64,000 nucleotides of DNA, taken from Picochlorum sp. 'celeri' (Eukaryota > Chlorophyta > Trebouxiophyceae). The DNA lies in the NCBI GenBank assembly GCA_010909725.1, contig JAACMV010000017.1, positions 372,001 to 436,000 of the forward strand, given 5' to 3'. How positions within the stretch are numbered: the stretch's first letter is position 1; every line of letters begins with the position of its first letter. The notes below the pieces were generated by a model that searched no databases, had not been told where the DNA came from, and saw only the letters and a program-made list of their open reading frames with translations. Below are positions 30,292 through 39,448 of the stretch, piece after piece. The position numbers and the translations under genes are program-made.

Positions 30292-33200
30292 ATGGGCCAG
30301 TATAAAGTAGACATTAATGGAGAGATTATTCAGAATCGTAATAGGGATGCCCATGGCCCTCCAAAGTTGTTGGGTCTTGTGCTGGGCCGGGACAAGGTGA
30401 CGAGTTTGAGGGAGTTTTTGCTACGTATTGCACGCACAAGACCCGAGGCGAGTCGCTTGTCTGTGACATTGCAGGGGCCTAATGATCATCCAAGTTATCA
30501 AAGGCTTTTGGATACGACGTGGTGTTATCTGACGCCTGGAAGTGCTGATCTGGAGGCTGGATTTAGTCTCAAACAGAGCTGGAGCCAAGCACAGGTATGG
30601 CCATGACTCTTTTTATTACTTGTCTGTATGTGTATTCATGCTGCTGCTGCAATGCATGTTTCCTTCTACTGCTGATGATGATTGAGGCGTTTTGTATGTT
30701 CAGTTGATTGGTCGAGCCATTGAAACCCTCTTGTATGGGCGAAAGGGAAGGAAGAATGTCTTGATGTTTGGGTATGGAAAGGTACGTACTGTGATAGATA
30801 TGGTACTTGAAATGTACACAATGACTGAGTGGGTACACATTGGTTGCAGAAGTCTTCCTCTGCGAGAGGCAAGTCAGTGGAAGGTGCTCACAGGACTGAA
30901 ATGTATTGTATTGATGGGACTGCCAAATCAATGTGTTCTCCTGCGTGGCAGCTATTGCAGACTAGAATCGGTGATACGCTCATGTTGTATTTATTGCTTC
31001 ATGTTAGTATGTTCTCGACGCTAGAGAATGAATGTTTTTTCCAGCTGACTGGGTATCCAGTGACACTTGCTGCAAGAGCAGTGAAGAAGACATCACAGGC
31101 TCAGCAAGGGAGATTATCGATGAAACAGTATTATGAAAAGTATACTACCAATGATGGTGTAGGGGTGGTATCTAGACATCGGAAACGGATGAAGCTAATG
31201 AAGAATGGCGTGGAAACAAATGCACAAGATGCAGGAGGAGTGCATCAAGGTACCAAGGCAGCAAAGCCAGGGCGACCTTCGAGCTGGCAGCGAAAAAAGT
31301 ATAAGAGAGCAAAGGAGCGTGGGGATGAGAGCACTGTGAGAGAGTTAGAGTTGCAGAGAGATTTGAAGTATAGAAAACATGATGGTCAGCAATTGAATAC
31401 TGCAGTATCTTCCTTGCACCAGACGCATGAGTCACGTGATTCGAGGAAATCTACGAGGAAAATAGAATATTATCAGCATCCTAAATACGTATTAAGACCT
31501 TCGGAGATGATCATTCCACGTCAGTCAATGTTTTACAGCAGGAGATATTCTAGACAAGGTGGCCTTCCTTCTGAGCGTACGTCTCATTGTTTCTCAATGT
31601 ATTGCTTCCTGTGATGTGATCCATGCGCCGCTTTTTATATGCAGACATAATCATGCGATTGAATCCCGACAATAGGTCGGGTAAGGTTTTGTATCAGTAC
31701 ATTTTCAAGCGAAGGTTGAACCCAGTAGCCCTCCTGGCCAATCGGCGCAAGTCTATGCATTTACAAAACTGCCCATATCGTCCGTTAGTGCCTCCAAAGC
31801 ATCAATATTTGATTCCATGGCTCAGTTCAATCGTTAGAAGGGCGCATAAATGCAATTATAATGCCTTACTGAATGTTCACTGCCCTTTACCAGATGCATA
31901 TCTCAAGTGGATTGCAAAAGGCAGCGTTCGCGAGGCTAAGGGAGGGTCTTCTTTGGCTGGTGTAGGTAGTAAAATTCAATGCAATTCTTCCATTGATGGT
32001 GACGCGCATGCATGTGGTGGCATGAACAGTGCTGGTGAACCTGCAGTTCATGCACTTGGACATGCCATGTCCACAGGGACAGTGATGAAGGCAGATATAC
32101 CAGATGAACTCTTGCCTCAGAAGGCACATAGGAATGGCACTCTGAATCAAGATGACGATGTTGGAAGCACTGGGGAGGAAATCCCCGACCTGAGTGCCTC
32201 ATTTGTTCCTCACAGCAATGTTGCCAATTTTGTGTGGGCTGTCATTCGTGCTGTGATTCCAAAGCACATGCTGGGAGGCAAAAAGTCCAGGAAGATATTG
32301 AGGAAATCCGTGCATCGATTCATAGGATTAAAACGATTCGAAGATATGACTGCACATGAAGTCATCAGGGGCATTCCACTGTCAGAGATGCAGTGGCTCA
32401 ATATCCACAGGACACCGACCGATGGAAAGGATACAAAGGGGATGAAATCAACATTTCCACCTAATAGCTTGGCGTTCAGAACCCGCATGCTTCTCTTTTG
32501 GGTCGGGTGGCTGTTTGGATCCTTTGTAGTCCCCATTCTCAGGTCTCACTTTTACTGCACAGAAAACGAGTCATATCGACAGCAGGTTTTCTACTATCGC
32601 AAGCAAGTCTGGTCAACAATGATTGATAAATCATTCAAGGAATCTTTGTCATCAACCTTTATTCCCATCAAGGCGAAGGTCGCACGTGCAAGTCTTGCAA
32701 AGAGGAAACTTGGAGTGTCGCGCCTGCGGTTTTTGCCCAAGAAGAATGGACTACGGTTTCTCGTGAATATGAGCAGGAAATCTGAAGCTCGGTTCAAATC
32801 ATACACCGAAAAGGATCCCCGCTCAGGGAGAAAGTACAAGCACCCTGCTGGTCGTCTACATTTCGAGCCGATCAATCAGACTTTACGGAAGGCTCAAATA
32901 GTTCTGAAGAGTGAGGCCATGAGGCATCCAACACTTTTTGGCAGCTCCATGTATGGTGTCAATGACATATTTTGTCATTACAAGCCATTTGTTAATCAAT
33001 GGAGATCAGATAGGAAGAAAGAGGCTGCCTTAAAATCTACGACAGTCTCGCAGTTGAAGGAAAAGTTTGGCCCCTATGCTGTTTGTGTAGACGTCTCCCG
33101 AGCTTTTGACAATGTAGATGTCTCCACGTTGCTAGGAATCATATCAGAACTACTCACAGCTGAGGAGTACACCATTGTCAAATTCACTGAAATTGTGACC

Positions 33201-34544
33201 ATCATGGGGGAGATTAAAATACGTTTCAGAAATTTTGCTGTTCCAACACACGAGATGGACGATGGTCACTTTTCCCAAAAAATGGCATCACTGTCAAATG
33301 GTCAGAAGAGTAGAATATTTGTCGATGCGATCACAGAAGAGAGAATCTCAAGATACAATCTCATGGCACAATTAAAAGACTATTTGTCTCTGAATCTCGT
33401 CAAGCTCAAGAAAAAATGGAGGTATCAGTGCAAAGGCATTGCCCAGGGAGGCACACCCAGCACAATGCTCTGCAGTCTCTATTTAGGATACGTCGAACGA
33501 GCATGCTTGGAACCGATGATTGCATCATGCGGAGCAATACCTGTCATTTCCAATGAAGACATCGCATCTAGCTACAATTTTTCGTCGACACAGAACCTGA
33601 CATCGCTTACAGCACTAGGGCTAGCCTGTGGATCAAGACCTTCTGTGCAGAGACCAGCAGTCAATTTTCAAAGAGACAATTTACCGAGCAGAAGTTGCCC
33701 CGATCGATCCCATTCATTACTTCTTCGTCTAGTTGACGACTGGATCATCATATCACGCCATAAGGCTGTCGTAGAGCAATTTGCTTCAAGAATCCTCAGC
33801 GGGATACCTGGGTTCAACATCCATGTCAACCCCAGCAAGACACAATTGACATTTGATCTCACAGCGGTCCCAGGATTAGGAATGATGAAGCGAAATGAAT
33901 TTGTTGAAGCCGATGGGTCTAGGTTCATCAAGTGGTGTGGTTTGCTCATTGACACCAGCACACTAGAGATGAGAGCTGACTACACTCGCTATGCTGGAGA
34001 ACACATGGGGGCATCACTCAATGTACCAGCACAGCGGAATCCAGGATCTGCATTGAGTTCAAAACTATGCCATTATATACGCCCAAAACTCATCCCAGTG
34101 CTCCTTGACGAGGAAATCAATTCCCCATTGACAATTCGAATCAATGTGTATCAGACATTCCTCCTGGGAGCAATGAAACTGCATTGCTTCATGCATCGCC
34201 TCCCATGCCCACCAGATGATACACGGTCATGCCAATGGATAGTCTCAGCCATTGAAACTGGAATCCGTTATGCTATCGAATCGACAAGAGCCCGGCGAGT
34301 TGCACGACAGACAGGACATTCCAGAGCCATCATGTGCAACCCATCACTGCCCCATTCGCATGTAGAATTTCTAGCCTTCTATGCGTTTTATACAATCATG
34401 CGGAAGAAGCAGTCACGCTACAAGGCTTTATTAGAAGAATTGAAGAACAAACTGAACCAATCTAGGTGCAAACGATGTGCCCCTCATCTGAGAGAAGCAA
34501 TAGACCCAATACACTCTTCAGTATTTGATTCCATAAACTATTAA
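30292..34544 (+). CDS. TERT: Telomerase reverse transcriptase, 4 exons
   Basis: TERT is the catalytic subunit of telomerase; it copies an RNA template onto chromosome ends. Exons are 30292..30594, 30704..30781, 30850..31576 and 31645..34544; introns are 109, 68 and 68 nt. The product is 1335 aa. The TEN/TRBD side includes GRKNVLMFGYGK and SPAWQLLQTRIGDTLMLYLL...FQLTGYPV (CP/QFP-like blocks). A long basic linker (KPGRPSSWQRKKYKR) follows. Motif T is near residue 658 (WLFGSFVVPILRSHFYCTE), then motifs 1-2 (LRFLPKKNGLRFLV). Motif A has DVSRAFD near 849, motif B has AQGGTPST near 968, and motif C has LVDDW near 1065. All three catalytic Asp are present. Motif B differs from the usual QG-S form, and the B-to-C spacing is longer than normal. 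Start: first in-frame ATG after a GTG at 30289; an additional 5' exon is possible. Confidence 0.9.
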
Positions 34545-34570
34545 AAATCCGCATCGTGTAATCCATAGTA

Positions 34571-35283
34571 CTATCGACATGTTGCATACATTGTTGCATC
34601 AGTCGTCATCCATGACACCGCGTGGCTTCCAGTCGACTGATCACCCCGAGAACCAAAGACCCTCACCTGCCGAACATGCGTATCTCTCCCATTCTGATGA
34701 TTGACTAGAATCGTAATCTGGAGAATCCTCCCAGTCACAGGCTTTTCTGGATTCCTGCACAAAGGGGGTATATCTTTAATATGTTAATATCAAATACAAG
34801 ACATGTGTATAGTGGCTTGTGTGTATTACTAACGAACGCACTCTTCGCTTGCAATTGGAAGCACAATCCACCCCTGAGGCTCAATCACTTCTTCTGTCCG
34901 AATACAACTCATGTCACTCCATCTCGTCCCAACACTAACACTTAAACGCTGAGGAGTATACGACTCATCCATCCTATAATTAGTCTGAATAGCAACCTTG
35001 CTAATGGCAACATACTGCTGAAAATGCAATGTTATTGTATGCGGCTGCATCCCATCCGACTGCCAATACGTATCACTACTCCCATCGACAAGCAAATCAA
35101 CTCCTATATACCACGGAGACCATGCGTGAGCATGCTTGGAAAAATCCATTGCAGAACAAATACACACATACCGTTTCCAGGCTTGGCACTAGAGACACTC
35201 CACACTGCCAACTTTCCCACATCTCGCTCTCCCTTGTCCTCCTCAAGTGACTCAAAAATCAATCCAGAACTATTCGGGTTCAT
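34571..35283 (-). CDS. APC10: Anaphase-promoting complex subunit 10 (DOC1), 3 exons
   Basis: APC10 is the Doc1 processivity factor of the APC/C ubiquitin ligase and helps bind D-box substrates. Exons are 35172..35283, 34842..35103 and 34571..34754; introns are 68 and 87 nt (GTATGT, GTGCGT). The product is 185 aa, normal for the family. The DOC jelly-roll domain shows [90 protein letters not shown]. The C-terminus ends MYATCR; in other APC10 proteins the end is Ile-Arg and binds a TPR subunit of the complex, so the penultimate Ile is replaced by Cys. The gene is convergent with TERT across 26 nt and divergent with SWS1. Confidence 0.93.
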
Positions 35284-35616
35284 TATAGCATGGCAGGTAT
35301 CGACAGAGAATATGAAAAACTACTGAACGTTGGCTGTTCCGGTGCTATAACTGCCGATGTATTCTATGGATCTATTCTTATTCCACGCATTCAAACCAAT
35401 ATATTGTACATATATAACAGTATTAATATAGCCCAATGGAGTGAGATTTGATGGTATTTTTTTCAGAAAGTGGTTGGGGTATGACGTTAGATATGGGTAT
35501 TCGGTCAAACAGTCTCTTTGATCGGCCATGATATTAAGACCCAGACTGTGTGTCTATATAGCACACAGGACACGAACTCGAGCCTCGATGAGAAGAATAC
35601 AAACTGTAAATTTTCA
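35284..35616. promoter_or_regulatory. Divergent spacer, APC10 / SWS1
   Basis: This 333-nt interval separates two divergent starts. The SWS1 frame is open from 35518, but its first ATG is 35617. AT-rich stretches (35390-35440) are the only visible feature. Confidence 0.4.
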
Positions 35617-36437
35617 ATGATTCTTGAGACGAACGTGTCAAGAGGCAAGGAAAGCGTATCGATACCTGAATTGCATAGGTACGTTTGGCTGAGAGAGTCT
35701 TCTCTGTGGTTGTGTGGTGGATGACATGGACGATTTGGCCATTCATTCAGTGTCGGAAAACGTATATTTGACGATATTGCCAAGGAAAGAAAGGGTGCGT
35801 TTGTGTGGACTGTGTTTCTGTGTGAGTGACCTCCTCGAGGGGTACGAGGAGGACGGAGGTTCTTCTCTTCTATTTTGACACGCTGATCATGGATCTGAGG
35901 ACATTTTCATACATGTATGCAGTTTCTGATCTTCATCTGGCAAGGTGCGAGCGCATATCCATTCGAGATTGGACGCAGAGTGCGTCCAACTGAGTGAAAA
36001 AGGAGAGGTTTGTTTTCGACGTTGTTGTTTCCTTTTTTATTCAGCCTGAAGCTTTTGTTTGACAAGCACGCTCTGAAAGCAACATCGATTGTCGATTCGG
36101 GTGGCGTCTCTTGTTTTGTTGGGCAGAAGACTGGTAGGAAGGTGTATCAGGTGAAGGGACACAAGTCTGGTGATACGTATGCAGTGTTTCCAGATCACTA
36201 TTGCTCTTGCCACTCATTCTTCTATGATATTGCTACGAAATCTGAAGGAATATATGTATGTGTATGATGAATGTCTTGGCTTTGGTGTGGACGGATGGCT
36301 GACATCTGGGTATTATCATGTGTCTGTAGTGTAAGCATCAGGTTGCTGTCTACCTGTCGAATGCATTGGACAAAACAAGGATCCAAACAGTTCAAGATTT
36401 AGTGATTGCTGAGATTTTGCAGGATATAACGCGTTAG
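35617..36437 (+). CDS. ZSWIM7: SWS1/ZSWIM7 SWIM-domain recombination protein, 5 exons
   Basis: SWS1 forms the Shu-type complex with RAD51 paralogues and promotes homologous recombination. Exons are 35617..35678, 35751..35794, 35923..35944 (22 nt), 36045..36255 and 36330..36437. Introns are 72, 128, 100 and 74 nt (GTACGT, GTGCGT, GTGCGA, GTATGT). The product is 148 aa. Splicing gives GKRIFDDIAKERKVSDLHLASLKLLF, then KATSIVDSGG, and the SWIM zinc motif CSCHSFFYDI...GIYCKHQVAVYL (CxC...CxH), with the last intron cutting just before the second Cys-x-His. This is the shortest multi-exon gene in the window and none of its exons would be found by ORF length. The TAG at 36437 is followed after 5 nt by the ATG of the next gene. 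Confidence 0.9.
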
Positions 36438-36442
36438 ATATA

Positions 36443-36931
36443 ATGGTGTTGGATAGACGCGGCAAAGAAGAGGCTGTGCGTAGTAGTCTGGAGCATAGTA
36501 ATACTCTCAGTGATACTCTGATGGAGTATGAATCCAACTCTATTGATTCGAGTGATTTTACCAATCATCATCAAAAAGACTTTTCAAAGGGGGGTGCATT
36601 AGAATTATCGGGTAGTAATCATGGGAACGACGGAAAGATTGTATCAGAAGGAGGGGCGTCCCTCATGGGACACACTGGAGTGGTGCATGAGCATGATTTG
36701 GGATTAGAAGAGCACAGCAGCCCTGCCAAAGCACTTTTATTGTTGCTGCTCGGTCTTCATCTTATAGGAGTGTTAATATGGTTGAGATTCTGGTTGAAGG
36801 ATCGAAAAATCAAGTTTCCTCGAATGAAGAATACACCTCCTCCTCAGAAACAGTCATGTACGTATGATATTGACAGCCGGTACATTTCAAAGATTGAGCT
36901 ACCTCTGAAGGCTTTAAAAATAGCTAAATAA
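36443..36931 (+). CDS. Unknown 162-residue single-pass membrane protein
   Basis: This is an intronless frame that I do not recognise. Residues 1-90 are polar and acidic with many Ser, His and Asn. One strong membrane helix follows (about 94-117, KALLLLLLGLHLIGVLIWLRFWL), then a basic Pro-containing tail (KDRKIKFPRMKNTPPP...). No signal peptide is seen, so the topology is likely N-out/C-in or tail-proximal anchored; this is not certain. It begins only 5 nt after the SWS1 stop, so it cannot have its own promoter in the intergenic space. Either it is the second cistron of a shared mRNA, its promoter lies inside SWS1, or it is a fortuitous frame. The lipase gene ends 26 nt away on the opposite strand. 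Confidence 0.5.
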   Translation: MVLDRRGKEEAVRSSLEHSNTLSDTLMEYESNSIDSSDFTNHHQKDFSKGGALELSGSNHGNDGKIVSEGGASLMGHTGVVHEHDLGLEEHSSPAKALLLLLLGLHLIGVLIWLRFWLKDRKIKFPRMKNTPPPQKQSCTYDIDSRYISKIELPLKALKIAK

Positions 36932-36957
36932 TGATAGACAAATAATGATATACTATG

Positions 36958-39378
36958 TTATAAATTTCTCCTTGCTCGCCTCATGGTTAGAGCTCCAGTC
37001 ACAATGTCAACATCATCACCAGTTGCCCCATGTGAGCCAAAATCTTGGGCCCATCTTCTTGATGATGCTAATGATCGGATGGCCTTGAACGCCTTCAGAT
37101 TGGTGAGGTATAATTTCAGTCTCTGCTTTGCGGGCGTTTTCCAGTCCTCGAAACGGAGCAGTGCAATGAGAGATGAGGCATATCTGCTCAACAAATGATC
37201 CTGCATACTCGATTTCATACCCCCCAAGGTATAGCTTTCTATCCTAGAAGGGTCTATAATCGGACCAAACTCGGTTAGATACATGCAATGGCCATCTCTT
37301 TTGTACAGGAAAATAAACTTTCCATTCTTGATGACAATATCATTCAGATGCATGATATTCCACGTGTTTGGTACCATTAAATTGTAGCTTTTGACAAATG
37401 CACTATTCCCAACCCTTGGGCATCCATATGTATAGCACATGACACTGTGTGCTGCTCCTATGCTTCTATTCCATTCTGAGAGATCATACGCTGCAATCTT
37501 AGCAGCTGCACCTCCAAGACTATGGCCACAAACCAGGATTCGCCAAGGGACTGGTTTTTCATTTGATGGGCATTTTGTAATCTCCTTGACCATTGACATG
37601 CATGTATCCTTCATGCCTGAACCATACCAAAAGTCACCAAAACCAGCATGAATCATGGGTTGTGTTCCCATGAGATAATAACCCCTCGTTGGAGGGTGTG
37701 CTGACCTCCACAACTTGAGATCAGTCAGAACATTCTTTGCAGAAGCAGTTCCTCTAAAGCACATGACAACCCTTCTTTGTTCTTCACTCCAGGCAATCAA
37801 GCATTTTGAATCACGTTCTTTATTCCATATCAATTTTGAATCGGTAAGTGAAAATGTCTCCAGCGTACTCTCCAACTCAAACGTAGGGATTTCCACCTCA
37901 TCAAGATCATAGACCATGAACGAGAACAAAAAGGCTGTGAGCATGGTCTCATAACAAACTTGGACATCAGTTTCTTCCACCACATCAGCATTCTCCACCC
38001 ATTTTATCTTTTCATTTCTCACATGCTGGTTTGACTCGCTTTTTGATGGTAGATATGGCGAGTGCATCCAAAGAGAAATGGTGACTAATAGTGTCAAGGA
38101 AAATAGGTAAGGTGATAGCCCTGCAGCCATCATAAATTTCACTGGACAGGACCCATGGGATACAATCCATAGAAAAATCATGCTTAAGACTCCTATAAAT
38201 GAAACGATCAATCGAGTCTGTATCTGGAAACCCAACTCAATATGATTCATTTTGTATCTCGAATATGGCAGACATCTCAACCAGCTATCTGCCCAAATAC
38301 AGCAAATAATATACAAAGCCATGTAGAATAGAAAGATTGATCCAATCACAATCATGAAATTGTCATACCCAACGCCATAGTTGTTTAATGTGCAAGCTGA
38401 ATCCCAGGGGTCACAGTTCAGCACATCACTCTCAAAGAAGCAATTTCCATCAGCTTGAGAAGAGCACCAATACCCACCAAGCGGACCAACAGTGTATAGT
38501 AAAAGCAGCAGTAGAGTAACCTCTGGAATTGCAAAAAATACCGAGAATACGGCAATATACACAGAGACTGGTAGGTCGATGCCGGTAGGAATAGAGACGT
38601 TTCTCCTCTGAAGGAAGGGCAACAACCTTATTCTGTGGAGCAATCGTTCCAAAGCTTCTCTTGGCAGCAAAACTAATACTTGAAGAAATTGGGTTGTCAC
38701 GACAATATTCAATAGTGTCCAACGAATAAAAGCAACTATAGCAAATGATGAGTAGAGCCATGAGCACAAGACTTCCAAGAGCACAATATCTGACCCAATG
38801 AGTAATATCTGAAACAGCACATGGAACTCGGTACATTTCGGAATGAACGCAGAAGTAACGAAAGCAAGACATACCGTATTTATAAAAAGACAGACGAAAT
38901 CAATCATCGCCAGTCGAGTCAACCTCGCTCTCCGTCTTGATGTTGTCTTCTTGGCCAACCTGAAAGAGATTTCATTCTTCCAATGGTATCCACCAAAATA
39001 AAGCATGAGCAAGCACGCCATACAGAACAGGACTAAATTCATGATCAAAATCCTCTTGCCAGCTGCTGAAGAGGTATAATCTGATTGAACCCAAACGGCC
39101 TCAATGATGAGAACAATCACAGACAGCAACAAGCCAAATTGCAAGCAACGAATGTAGCGCATGGCAACAGAATCCTCCATGTACTCTACCCGAAGCACGA
39201 GATCAATATCCCCATGTATCTCAATGAGCCCATCATCCAACTCAATACTGGATAACGTGTCTCTAAGGTCGATTGGACAGGCCAATGCATCTTCAGAAAC
39301 AACCTCTGGTGCCTCCTCCTGTTGTGAACTGCTCGCTGTCGAAGCATTCCCATGCTCAACAGGCTCCTTAACGCCCAT
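36958..39378 (-). CDS. Multi-spanning class-3 lipase, copy 1
   Basis: This is an 806-aa intronless protein with the layout of sn-1 diacylglycerol lipases. About eight hydrophobic segments fill residues 75-450, followed by a cytosolic lipase_3 domain (about 475-745). The alpha/beta-hydrolase nucleophile is in GHSLGGAAAK. A conserved FRGTAS oxyanion strand precedes it. GCPRVGNSAF, HLNDIV (candidate Asp) and DHLLSRY (candidate His) complete the triad positions. The probable reaction is hydrolysis of membrane acylglycerols. It is the most diverged of three tandem copies: it has an extra Gln/Glu-rich N-terminus and a longer C-terminal tail. A Cys-rich loop lies between segments 5 and 6 (CSSQADGNCFFESDVLNCDPWDSAC). 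Start: ATG 39378. Substrate is inference. Confidence 0.85.
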   Translation of the reverse strand: MGVKEPVEHGNASTASSSQQEEAPEVVSEDALACPIDLRDTLSSIELDDGLIEIHGDIDLVLRVEYMEDSVAMRYIRCLQFGLLLSVIVLIIEAVWVQSDYTSSAAGKRILIMNLVLFCMACLLMLYFGGYHWKNEISFRLAKKTTSRRRARLTRLAMIDFVCLFINTVCLAFVTSAFIPKCTEFHVLFQILLIGSDIVLLEVLCSWLYSSFAIVAFIRWTLLNIVVTTQFLQVLVLLPREALERLLHRIRLLPFLQRRNVSIPTGIDLPVSVYIAVFSVFFAIPEVTLLLLLLYTVGPLGGYWCSSQADGNCFFESDVLNCDPWDSACTLNNYGVGYDNFMIVIGSIFLFYMALYIICCIWADSWLRCLPYSRYKMNHIELGFQIQTRLIVSFIGVLSMIFLWIVSHGSCPVKFMMAAGLSPYLFSLTLLVTISLWMHSPYLPSKSESNQHVRNEKIKWVENADVVEETDVQVCYETMLTAFLFSFMVYDLDEVEIPTFELESTLETFSLTDSKLIWNKERDSKCLIAWSEEQRRVVMCFRGTASAKNVLTDLKLWRSAHPPTRGYYLMGTQPMIHAGFGDFWYGSGMKDTCMSMVKEITKCPSNEKPVPWRILVCGHSLGGAAAKIAAYDLSEWNRSIGAAHSVMCYTYGCPRVGNSAFVKSYNLMVPNTWNIMHLNDIVIKNGKFIFLYKRDGHCMYLTEFGPIIDPSRIESYTLGGMKSSMQDHLLSRYASSLIALLRFEDWKTPAKQRLKLYLTNLKAFKAIRSLASSRRWAQDFGSHGATGDDVDIVTGALTMRRARRNL

Positions 39379-39448
39379 GGTGTATGAATAAATATATCAA
39401 AGCAAGAGAACAACGACCTTTGGCGAGAAAGACTGTCTCTGCTGAACT

